Positions 1 to 5,220 of a stretch of DNA of 7,629 nucleotides are shown piece by piece. Position 1 is the first letter of the stretch. The number at the start of each line of letters is the position of its first letter. Source of the DNA: Chthoniobacterales bacterium (GTDB lineage: Bacteria > Verrucomicrobiota > Verrucomicrobiia > Chthoniobacterales > UBA10450); NCBI GenBank assembly GCA_013695925.1, contig JACCZO010000082.1, forward strand, positions 1 through 7,629, read 5' to 3'. Made by a program: the position numbers and the translations under genes. The notes beneath the pieces were generated by a model that searched no databases, had not been told where the DNA came from, and saw only the letters and a program-made list of their open reading frames with translations.

Positions 1-1
1 G

Positions 2-298
2 ATGAAAGACTCCGCTCTCGAACGTTTGTTCCGGGCCGCCGCCGCCACTCTCTCCGTCGCGCCTAACGAAATGCCTTTTGGCTTCGATACCCGCGTCCTG
101 GCTGGCCTGCGCTCCCGTGGCCGCGACCTGGTCGATGTCGGCCAGCTCCTGCGCCGCGCCGTCCTGCTTTCGCTCGCCGTCATCGCCCTCGCCACGGTCG
201 GGTTCGTGAATGAACTCCGCCAGTTTGAAGATCCGGGCGAAGCTTACGATCAATACGCGATCGCCGACAGCGCGATCAGCAACGCCTTCGCACCATGA
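2..298 (+). CDS. Small single-pass membrane protein, function unknown (operon with the LTxxQ protein)
   Basis: 98-residue protein. Residues 1-52 are soluble and Arg-rich, with a PFGFDTRVLAGLR stretch at about 25-37. Residues 53-69 form one clear hydrophobic segment (AVLLSLAVIALATVGFV), and an acidic tail of about 29 residues follows. I do not recognise a named family. The TGA at 296-298 overlaps the ATG of the next gene (ATGA at 295-298), so the two are almost certainly translationally coupled. The start ATG at 2-4 is itself part of an ATGA whose TGA (3-5) could end an upstream gene in the same way, but that cannot be seen here, nor can a ribosome binding site. Small one-helix proteins placed between an ECF sigma factor and a periplasmic metal-sensor-like protein are often thought to act as anti-sigma or regulatory factors. 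That role is inference from position only. It carries a CCTAACGA copy at codons 21-23 (PNE). Confidence 0.75.
   Translation: MKDSALERLFRAAAATLSVAPNEMPFGFDTRVLAGLRSRGRDLVDVGQLLRRAVLLSLAVIALATVGFVNELRQFEDPGEAYDQYAIADSAISNAFAP
62..69 (+). repeat. Dispersed octamer CCTAACGA, copy 1
   Basis: Preceded by G (GCCTAACGA). In frame it reads Pro-Asn-Glu, codons 21-23 of the small membrane protein. Confidence 0.85.
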
Positions 299-762
299 CC
301 GCATCTCTCAAGGCAAAACTCATCGCCGGATTCATCCTCGCCTTTCTCGCGGGCGGCGCGGCCGGCGGCTATTTCGCGTTTCAAAAGGCCCCGCGCTGGC
401 GCGCCGATTACGGACACCATCCGCATCTTCTGACCGAGCGGCTGCGCGATCGCGTCATCGGCCGGCTCGATCTTTCGCCGGAGCAGCGGGCGCGGATCGA
501 GCCGATCCTCGACCGCGCGAGCAAACAACTGCAGGAAATCCGGGTCGAGACCGGCGGCCGAGTGCGCCAGATCATGGCCGAAACCAATCGCGCGCTGCAA
601 CCGGAATTGACCGAGGCGCAGCGCGACCGGCTGCGGGAAATCCAGGAGTCCGAGCGGGAGCGAAAAGGCCCGCGCAAAGGGTCGCGGCGCCACGGGCCGC
701 GGCCGGAAGAACGGGAGGCGAAGCGGCCGTCCGATGAGCCGCGATTTCCTCCGCGGCCCTGA
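295..762 (+). CDS. Membrane-anchored periplasmic LTxxQ (Spy/CpxP/heavy-metal-sensor-like) protein
   Basis: 155 residues. A positively charged start (K6, K8) is followed by a hydrophobic, Gly/Ala-rich segment at about 9-29, acting as signal anchor or uncleaved signal. The rest is a charged, mostly helical periplasmic part. Two degenerate LTxxQ signatures are visible, LSPEQ at 60-64 and LTEAQ at 105-109. They bracket an amphipathic helix as in the Spy/CpxP/CnrX superfamily of envelope-stress and metal-sensing proteins. Histidines H41, H42 and H44 before the first helix could bind metal, but that is speculative. The last 35 residues are a low-complexity Arg/Lys/Glu/Pro tail, unlikely to be folded. 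Its ATG overlaps the stop of the preceding gene, so this is an operon. The likely role is to sense envelope stress or metal, or act as a chaperone-like adaptor, feeding an ECF sigma factor upstream of the window. The family call is fairly safe; ligand and partner are unknown. Confidence 0.8.
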   Translation: MTASLKAKLIAGFILAFLAGGAAGGYFAFQKAPRWRADYGHHPHLLTERLRDRVIGRLDLSPEQRARIEPILDRASKQLQEIRVETGGRVRQIMAETNRALQPELTEAQRDRLREIQESERERKGPRKGSRRHGPRPEEREAKRPSDEPRFPPRP

Positions 763-765
763 CCT

Positions 766-781
766 TTTCCGCGGGCGGAAA
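766..781 (+). terminator. Short hairpin after the LTxxQ gene (weak terminator candidate)
   Basis: TTTCCG (766-771) and CGGAAA (776-781) form a perfect 6-bp stem around a CGGG loop, starting 4 bp after the stop codon at 762. There is no T-run directly downstream, so efficient Rho-independent termination is doubtful. The hairpin could equally be chance in GC-rich DNA. Confidence 0.25.
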
Positions 782-823
782 CAAGTGTTTGACGACGGCA
801 TCGCGCCTAACCAGAGTGGAGCC

Positions 824-1321
824 ATGAAATACCTTCCGCATTTGTTGCTCGCAACCGCGACTGCCTTATCCCTCGCCTCCTGTGCTGCCCCCGGAGACGC
901 CGGCGTCAGTGCCGGAACCCAGCTCGGACCGCACAGCGCACAGAAATTCGCTCTCACCACGCGCCTCGGCGCCCGCACCCTGAACGAGAACGATCCTAAC
1001 TTCGTCCGCACCCTTGCCCTCGTCTTGACGGTGGAACAATCGATGAACGGAAATCAGCAACAAATCACGGCCAAAGCCTCCGCTCGCAAGGACGGCCCTA
1101 CCGGCTCGCTCCTGGACGCACGCGGAATTCAGGTTCGCCTCCTCCAACCGGTGCAAATGGAGAGCAAATTGCGCACCGAACCGGGCGCGGGTGAGCTCAA
1201 TGTCACCAGTTCGGTCAGTGCTCCAGGTGGAAAATACCGGACCGTGGTCGCGGAAGCCTCAATCAATAATTCCGATTATTCGCCCAAGACCGTCAGCCTG
1301 ACTATCCCGGGCGACCAATAA
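824..1321 (+). CDS. Small lipoprotein of unknown function
   Basis: 165 residues from the ATG at 824. That start is chosen because it directly precedes a textbook lipoprotein signal: MKYL, a hydrophobic run at 7-17, and a lipobox L17-A18-S19-C20, with lipidation expected on Cys20. An in-frame ATG at 734 would prepend 30 charged residues and bury the signal peptide. The ribosome binding site is weak (GAGTGGA about 4 bases upstream). The mature part (about 145 residues) is Ser/Thr/Asn-rich with alternating hydrophobic residues in the C-terminal third (KYRTVVAEASINNSDYSPKT), suggesting a beta-sandwich-like fold. I recognise no catalytic motif or named family. A single other cysteine is not present in the mature chain, so no disulfide is expected. 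It is 61 bp downstream of the LTxxQ gene on the same strand and could be read from the same transcript, but the gap and hairpin argue for separate expression. Confidence 0.8.
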   Translation: MKYLPHLLLATATALSLASCAAPGDAGVSAGTQLGPHSAQKFALTTRLGARTLNENDPNFVRTLALVLTVEQSMNGNQQQITAKASARKDGPTGSLLDARGIQVRLLQPVQMESKLRTEPGAGELNVTSSVSAPGGKYRTVVAEASINNSDYSPKTVSLTIPGDQ

Positions 1322-1335
1322 CCCTTACGTACCAA

Positions 1336-1369
1336 ACCGCCGCCGGCGCGTCCTGCGCTGGCGGCCGGT
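1336..1369 (+). terminator. Imperfect GC-rich hairpin after the lipoprotein gene
   Basis: GCCGCC (1339-1344) pairs with GGCGGC (1360-1365). The stem extends outward by three pairs past a bulged C (ACC at 1336-1338 with GGT at 1367-1369), and inward GCG/CGC (1348-1350 with 1356-1358) closes a 5-base loop across an internal loop. It sits 15 bp after the lipoprotein stop and is followed by GGG and then TCGTTAGG, not by a T-tract. It may act as a terminator or mRNA 3' stabiliser; low confidence. Confidence 0.3.
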
Positions 1370-1372
1370 GGG

Positions 1373-1380
1373 TCGTTAGG
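1373..1380 (-). repeat. Dispersed octamer CCTAACGA, copy 2 (intergenic)
   Basis: Appears as TCGTTAGG followed by C, so the nine-base form is kept on the minus strand. It lies 3 bp after the imperfect hairpin and 44 bp upstream of the amidohydrolase ATG. Confidence 0.85.
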
Positions 1381-1424
1381 CAGACACCTTCCTTGCCCCC
1401 CGGCGTTATGGTAAAGTCTGCCCG

Positions 1425-2699
1425 ATGATCTTCCGATTCCTCTCCGGCCTGGCCGGCCTTTTCCTGCCGGCTCTGGCTCTCGCCGATCCCTCCGCTCCGT
1501 CCTTTTTTCTGCTTCGCCCCGCCGCGGTCTTCGATGGCACACAGATGCAGCCGGGCTGGGCCGTCCTCGTTCACGGCGACAAAATCGCAGCGGCCGGCCC
1601 GGCCGCGGAAATCAATCCGCCTAACGACGCCAAAACAATCGACCTTCCTGACGACACCCTTATTCCCGGTCTGATTGAGGGTCACTCGCACCTCTTCCTT
1701 CATCCCTACAACGAAACGCCCTGGATCGACCAGGTGACCAACGAATCGCTCGCCTTCCGCACCGCCGCCGCCACTGCTCACGCCCGCGCCACTCTTCTCG
1801 CCGGCTTCACCACCGTGCGCGACCTTGGGACGGAAGGCGCGGGCTTCGCCGATGTCGGGTTAAAGAAAGCGATCGAGCAAGGTCTCGTCCCGGGCCCGCG
1901 CATGATCGTGGTCACGCGCGCGATTGTGGCGACGGGCAGCTACGGACCGAAACTTTCGACCGATCTCGATCTGCCGCAGGGCGCGGAGGAAGCGAGCGGG
2001 GTCGACGGGATTGTTGAGGCCGTGCGGGAGCAGATCGGGAAAGGGGCCGATTGGATTAAACTCTACGCCGATTATCGCTGGGGTCCGGGCGAGCCTTCGC
2101 GGCCGACCTTTTCCCAGGAGGAGTTGAACGCCGCGGTCAAGGCCGCGCACGACGCGGGCCGGCCGGTCGCGGTCCACGCCACCACCGCCGAGGGGATGCG
2201 GCGGGCGATTCTCGCCGGAGTCGAGACAATCGAGCACGGCGACGAGGGCACGGCGGAAGTTTTCAAGCTCATGAAGGAACGCGGCGTGGCGCTTTGCCCA
2301 ACGGTCGCGGCGGGCGACGCGATCGAGCAATATCGCGGCTGGAAGAAAGGGAGCGCGCCGGAGCCGAAAGGGATCATGGAGAAGCACGCCAGCGTGAAGA
2401 CGGCACGCGCCGCCGGGGTAATCTTTGCGATGGGCGGCGATGTCGGCGTCTTCCCCCATGGCGAAAACGCGCGTGAGATGGAACTGCTCGTGCGGGAGTG
2501 CGGCTTTACTCCGCTGGAAGTTTTACGGCAGGCGACGAGCGGGAACGCCGCCATCTTCCGCCTGGCCGATCGCGGCAGCATTCGCCCGGGTCAGGTCGCC
2601 GACCTGGTCTCGGTCGCGGGCGATCCGACCAAGGATATTGGGGTCGTTAGGCAAGTCCGGTTCGTGATGAAGGGCGGCGAAATTTTTCGCCAGCCCTGA
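1425..2699 (+). CDS. Secreted metal-dependent amidohydrolase (imidazolonepropionase/Xaa-Pro or Xaa-Arg dipeptidase-like)
   Basis: 424 residues, normal length for the amidohydrolase superfamily. Residues 1-20 are a Sec signal peptide with cleavage expected after ALA (about 20), so the enzyme should be periplasmic or secreted. The metal-site motifs appear in order: H87-S-H89 (GHSHL), K212 in IKLYAD (the likely carboxylated lysine bridging two metals), H251 (AVHA), H271 (IEHG), and D339 in GGDVGVFPHG, the strand-8 aspartate. The N-terminal FDGTQMQPGWAVLVHGDKI and C-terminal IRPGQVADLVSVAGDP pieces form the composite beta-sandwich typical of the family. The GGDVGVFPHG form is known from peptidase-like members that hydrolyse N-acyl or Xaa-Pro/Xaa-Arg dipeptides. 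Substrate cannot be fixed from sequence alone. No convincing Shine-Dalgarno precedes the ATG, but the signal peptide supports this start. It carries two CCTAACGA copies, at codons 66-68 and 407-409. The next gene is convergent, 17 bp away. Confidence 0.9.
   Translation: MIFRFLSGLAGLFLPALALADPSAPSFFLLRPAAVFDGTQMQPGWAVLVHGDKIAAAGPAAEINPPNDAKTIDLPDDTLIPGLIEGHSHLFLHPYNETPWIDQVTNESLAFRTAAATAHARATLLAGFTTVRDLGTEGAGFADVGLKKAIEQGLVPGPRMIVVTRAIVATGSYGPKLSTDLDLPQGAEEASGVDGIVEAVREQIGKGADWIKLYADYRWGPGEPSRPTFSQEELNAAVKAAHDAGRPVAVHATTAEGMRRAILAGVETIEHGDEGTAEVFKLMKERGVALCPTVAAGDAIEQYRGWKKGSAPEPKGIMEKHASVKTARAAGVIFAMGGDVGVFPHGENAREMELLVRECGFTPLEVLRQATSGNAAIFRLADRGSIRPGQVADLVSVAGDPTKDIGVVRQVRFVMKGGEIFRQP
1620..1627 (+). 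repeat. Dispersed octamer CCTAACGA, copy 3
   Basis: Preceded by G. Reads Pro-Asn-Asp, codons 66-68 of the amidohydrolase, in the variable surface region before the HSH metal motif. Confidence 0.85.
2644..2651 (-). repeat. Dispersed octamer CCTAACGA, copy 4
   Basis: Sense strand reads TCGTTAGG followed by C. It covers Val-Val-Arg, codons 407-409 of the amidohydrolase, and forces the AGG arginine codon, usually rare in GC-rich genomes. Confidence 0.85.
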
Positions 2700-2712
2700 G
2701 TAGAGATCTACT
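2699..2712. terminator. Short inverted repeat in the convergent gap
   Basis: AGTAGA (2699-2704) and TCTACT (2707-2712) are perfect complements around GA; with a realistic 4-base loop the stem is 5 bp. It begins on the last base of the amidohydrolase stop codon and almost fills the 17-bp gap to the convergent propeller gene. It could contribute to bidirectional termination but is short and AT-rich. Confidence 0.25.
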
Positions 2713-2716
2713 GAGA

Positions 2717-3085
2717 TCAAGGCTCGCAACCGGGGGTGAGATTTCCCCGGTTGAAATCCATCAGCACCGCCACCGTCGTCGCCATCGCTTCGCCGGTCGG
2801 TGTTCCTTGCCTAACGAAGTACGGCAGTTCCCCAGCGAAATCGCCCAGCAGCACATCCGCCTCCGCCACCGTCTCGCTGATCGGAGCCGGATCGGAGCCG
2901 GCCGCGAGATTAAACTTGGCGGCGATGAGTTCGCCGGCAAGGCGTAGGCTGGCATCGCCGTTGCCGCCTTTCGCTTCCAGGATTTTTTTCAATTGGATAC
3001 TCGAATAGATCTGGTTCCCCAGGATCAAGCTCTCGACCGGCCAAAGCGCGGGATTGTTTTTCCAATATTGCCGCGACTGCGGACA
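2717..3085 (-). other. C-terminal YWKN..P..WP domain of the propeller protein
   Basis: This segment encodes the last 122 residues, from Cys665. It begins CPQSRQYWKN and continues NPALWPVESLILGNQIYS, then a helical part with the motif GDASLRLAGELIAAKFNLAAG, and ends GNLTPGCEP. The first and the third-last residues of the domain are cysteines and could form a disulfide outside the cell. I recall similar YWKNHP..WP modules at the C-termini of many secreted proteins from Verrucomicrobiota, Planctomycetota and other environmental bacteria. I know of no established function. Anchoring or sorting at the cell surface is a reasonable inference from its constant terminal position. Confidence 0.6.
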
Positions 3086-5077
3086 GAAACTCGTCGTGGT
3101 CGATTCGACACTGCGGAAGACTCCGCCACCCGCGGTCCCGGCCAGAGCATACCCAGCGTGATCGACCGCGACCGCCCAGGCGTTGCCGCCCGCCGGAATG
3201 AGTCCGGCACTGACATCGGTCCAACTCTCCGCGTCGTCGGTCGAAAGAAAAATGCCGCCATTCGCGGCCGCGAAGATGTGGCCGGCGGAGTTGAGCGCGA
3301 GCGAGTTCACATCAAAGGCGGTGAATCCGTTGTTCTGTTCCGTCCAGGTGGCACCGTTGTCGGTCGACCGAAAAATTCCGCCGCCAACCCCGAACTGCGA
3401 GTAAGTCCCAGCGAAAAGAATTCCGGCGCTGTTTGCCACCAGCGCACCGATATCGGTCGACGTGAGACCGCTGTTGACCAGCGACCAGTGATCTCCGTTG
3501 TCGAGCGAGCGGTAAACGCCGGTGCTGCAGCCGGCGCTGCCGGCAAAGAGATCGCCCGCAGGATTGATCGTGAGCGACCAGATATTCCCGCAGTTCAAGC
3601 CCTGGTTCACGGCCGTCCAGCTCGCGCCGTTGTCGGTCGAGCGGTAGACGCCGAAGGACGGATAAGTCCCGGCGAAAATGTCGCCGGCGGCGTTGATCGC
3701 CAGAGCCCGGACATCGCTCGGGATGACGCCCTGGTTGATCTCTTCCCAACTCTCGCCGTTATCGGTCGACCGAAAGACACCGCCGGCGCCGTTGACAAAA
3801 TCGGCCCCGGCAAAAATATCGCCGCTGGCGTTGATCGCGAGTGCGCGCACATAGAGACCGGTTAGGCCGTTGTTTATTTTGCTCCAGGTCGCGCCGTTAT
3901 CGGTCGAGCGAAAAATTCCCACGCCATAGGTGCCGGCGAAGATGTCGTTCGCCGCGTTGACCGCGATGACCCGCACGTCGGTCGCGACCAGGCCGTGATT
4001 CTGTTCGCTCCAGCTTTCTCCGTTGTCGCTCGAACGGAAGACGCCGCCCCCGAAATAAGTTCCGGCAAAAAGATCGCCGCTCGCACCGATGGCGAAGGAG
4101 AGGACGAAGGTGGCGCTGAGGCCATCGTCCGCCGCGGTCCAGCTTTCCCCGTTATCGTTCGAGCGAAAGATTCCGTCACCGTAGATCCCGGCGAAAATGT
4201 CGCCATTCGCGGTGATGACAAGCGCATTGACGTTGTTCGAGGTCGTTAGGCCGTTGTCGACTGCGATCCAGCTGTCGCCGTTGTTGGTCGAACGAAAAAC
4301 GCCGCCGCCGAAATCGCAACCGGCGAAGATGTCGCCGGCGGCGTTGATCGCGAGGGAAATGACGTAGGGCTCGCTCAGGCCGCTGTTTATTTGCACCCAG
4401 GTCTCGCCGCTGTCAGTCGAGCGAAAAATTCCGCTCCCCCAGGTAGCGGCGAAGACGTCGCCGCTGGCGTTGATCGCCAGGGCATAGACGTACGTGTTCG
4501 TTAGGCCGTTAATCACCAGGGTCCAGCTCTCGCCGTTATCGGTCGAGCGATAGATGCCGCCGCCTTCGAAGGTCCCGGCGAAGACGTCGCCGTTCGAGCT
4601 GACCGCGAGTGAGATGACGAACGGATACTCCAGCCCGTCGTTTACCGCCGTCCAGTTGTCTCCATTGTCAATTGAACGAAAGACCCCGCTAAAGGTTCCC
4701 GCAAAAAGGTCCCCGGCTGAATTGGCCGCCAGCGCGCGGATGTCGGTTGTCGTCAGGCCATTACTCACCGCCGTCCAGGTGTCTCCATTATCCGAGGTGC
4801 GGAACACTCCGCCACCCTGGGTGCCGACAAAGGTGTAACCATTCGCGTTCGTGACCATGGCCAGCGCATCGCCGCCCTGCGGGCCGCCGGTCGAGGCCCA
4901 AAAGTCCGCCGCGGTCGAGTTTGGCTCCGGCTTCGTTTCGTTCGCCGCCCCGAACGCGCTCGAGAACGCTCCGAGGCCCGCCACGAGCAGAATTACGCCA
5001 GCCAAGGCGAAACCTTGACCTGCTGGCGGACGCAAACGGAAGGAACTGGATCGAGCACCGAACTTGTCTGCCATCAT
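2717..5077 (-). CDS. Secreted Asp-box (BNR/sialidase-like) beta-propeller protein with C-terminal YWKN domain
   Basis: 786 residues from the ATG at 5077; a second ATG at 5074 gives 785. A GGGGG ribosome binding site (5083-5087) lies 5 or 8 bases before these codons. A start at 5122 would add 15 residues and put this site inside the gene. Residues 1-45 are a signal peptide (basic n-region, hydrophobic 22-42, cleavage near AFGA/AN). From about residue 71 to 660 there are 13 repeats of 41-47 residues, each with an Asp box S-x-D-x-G-x-[ST]-W (first at 95-101, consensus FRSTDNGESW) followed by a GL turn and a strand ending in GDIFAGT. A 14th unit (GVFRSVEST) lacks the Asp box. Fourteen units would fit two seven-bladed propellers. 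Residues 665-786 form a separate domain starting CPQSRQYWKNNPALWP. Propellers of this type bind glycans or proteins; no catalytic residues are evident, so binding or surface scaffold is my inference. Same strand as the pyrophosphatase gene, 143 bp downstream of it. Confidence 0.88.
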   Translation of the reverse strand: MMADKFGARSSSFRLRPPAGQGFALAGVILLVAGLGAFSSAFGAANETKPEPNSTAADFWASTGGPQGGDALAMVTNANGYTFVGTQGGGVFRTSDNGDTWTAVSNGLTTTDIRALAANSAGDLFAGTFSGVFRSIDNGDNWTAVNDGLEYPFVISLAVSSNGDVFAGTFEGGGIYRSTDNGESWTLVINGLTNTYVYALAINASGDVFAATWGSGIFRSTDSGETWVQINSGLSEPYVISLAINAAGDIFAGCDFGGGVFRSTNNGDSWIAVDNGLTTSNNVNALVITANGDIFAGIYGDGIFRSNDNGESWTAADDGLSATFVLSFAIGASGDLFAGTYFGGGVFRSSDNGESWSEQNHGLVATDVRVIAVNAANDIFAGTYGVGIFRSTDNGATWSKINNGLTGLYVRALAINASGDIFAGADFVNGAGGVFRSTDNGESWEEINQGVIPSDVRALAINAAGDIFAGTYPSFGVYRSTDNGASWTAVNQGLNCGNIWSLTINPAGDLFAGSAGCSTGVYRSLDNGDHWSLVNSGLTSTDIGALVANSAGILFAGTYSQFGVGGGIFRSTDNGATWTEQNNGFTAFDVNSLALNSAGHIFAAANGGIFLSTDDAESWTDVSAGLIPAGGNAWAVAVDHAGYALAGTAGGGVFRSVESTTTSFCPQSRQYWKNNPALWPVESLILGNQIYSSIQLKKILEAKGGNGDASLRLAGELIAAKFNLAAGSDPAPISETVAEADVLLGDFAGELPYFVRQGTPTGEAMATTVAVLMDFNRGNLTPGCEP
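2810..2817 (+). repeat. Dispersed octamer CCTAACGA, copy 5
   Basis: Preceded by G. On the coding (minus) strand it reads TCGTTAGG within Phe-Val-Arg (754-756) of the YWKN domain, again using AGG for Arg. Confidence 0.85.
4243..4250 (-). repeat. Dispersed octamer CCTAACGA, copy 6
   Basis: Nine-base form. In the propeller gene it encodes Gly-Leu-Thr-Thr after the fifth Asp box, with the uncommon Leu codon CTA. Confidence 0.85.
4498..4505 (-). repeat. Dispersed octamer CCTAACGA, copy 7
   Basis: Nine-base form. It encodes Gly-Leu-Thr-Asn after the third Asp box, with Leu again as CTA. A degenerate relative, CCTAACCG, occupies the same place after the eighth Asp box (3866-3859). Confidence 0.85.
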
Positions 5078-5082
5078 AAATA

Positions 5083-5088
5083 CCCCCT
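5083..5088 (-). promoter_or_regulatory. Ribosome binding site of the propeller gene
   Basis: On the minus strand AGGGGG precedes ATGATG, with 5 bases to the first ATG and 8 to the second. This purine block sets the start at 5077 or 5074 and excludes the upstream in-frame ATG at 5122. Confidence 0.6.
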
Positions 5089-5096
5089 GGTTGTGT

Positions 5097-5104
5097 TCGT
5101 TAGG
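5097..5104 (-). repeat. Dispersed octamer CCTAACGA, copy 8 (propeller leader)
   Basis: One of two copies lacking the leading G (here T). It is in the untranslated leader, 19 bp before the ATG at 5077 and just upstream of the ribosome binding site. Confidence 0.8.
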
Positions 5105-5115
5105 AAAAGCTATTC

Positions 5116-5146
5116 TCGGCAAGAACTCGGGCCCGAGGCAAGCCGA
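5116..5146. repeat. Nested inverted repeat with a 12-bp perfect palindrome
   Basis: CTCGGGCCCGAG (5126-5137) is a perfect 12-bp palindrome. It is flanked by TCGGC (5116-5120) and its complement GCCGA (5142-5146), so the whole could form a two-level hairpin. A TTTTT run (minus strand, 5151-5147) lies before rather than after the stem for minus-strand transcription, so a classical terminator in that direction is not supported. It may be an operator or an mRNA structure in the propeller leader. Confidence 0.4.
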
Positions 5147-5220
5147 AAAAGCGAGGCCGAAACAAGTTGGCGCGCAGGTCGCACGTGATCAGCCACACGG
5201 GGTCGCGCCCGCGCGGTGGT

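Larger units (their letters stand above)
3092..4867 (-). repeat. Intragenic tandem repeats of 123-141 bp encoding propeller units
   Basis: About 14 tandem units with similar but diverged DNA. The most recognisable shared piece on the + strand is of the type CCGTTATCGGTCGAGCGAAA (for example near 3895 and 4535), which encodes the Asp box. Unit lengths inferred from the protein are 41, 43, 42, 43, 43, 43, 42, 46, 43, 44, 47, 41 and 44 codons. All differences are in multiples of three and fall in loops, so the array is under protein-level constraint. Confidence 0.85.
5078..5220 (-). other. Intergenic leader between pyrophosphatase and propeller genes
   Basis: 143 bp without a gene. Read on the minus strand it first holds a GC-rich imperfect structure (CGCGCC/GGCGCG arms at 5204-5209 and 5169-5174, with CACGTG at 5182-5187 and TGATCA at 5186-5191 between them). 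A larger inverted repeat at 5116-5146 follows, then CCTAACGA (5104-5097), then the ribosome binding site. I cannot point to a convincing -35/-10 pair. Either a promoter for the propeller gene or a termination signal for the pyrophosphatase gene could lie here. Confidence 0.4.

Noticed and set aside
734..823. Upstream in-frame ATG for the lipoprotein
   Set aside because: It would overlap the preceding gene's end and place 30 charged residues ahead of an excellent lipoprotein signal peptide.
250..1011. 253-codon open frame on the minus strand
   Set aside because: It runs antisense across three supported features, including the lipoprotein signal sequence, and has Arg/Pro/Ala-rich shadow composition.
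1860..2459. 199-codon and overlapping minus-strand frames inside the amidohydrolase
   Set aside because: The + strand frame carries every amidohydrolase metal motif; the minus frames have none and are Arg-rich.
2993..3865. 290-codon open frame on the + strand with repetitive sequence
   Set aside because: It is the shadow of the propeller repeats on the other strand, and its repetitiveness only mirrors the DNA repeats. There is no signal peptide or family motif.
3092..4867. Possible CRISPR or non-coding tandem array
   Set aside because: Units are 123-141 bp, vary in steps of three and translate to Asp-box propeller blades, so this is coding repeat, not repeat-spacer structure.
5078..5122. 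Upstream ATG at 5122 for the propeller protein
   Set aside because: The ribosome binding site at 5083-5088 and the signal peptide support 5077/5074; the extra 15 codons are leader that includes the octamer.
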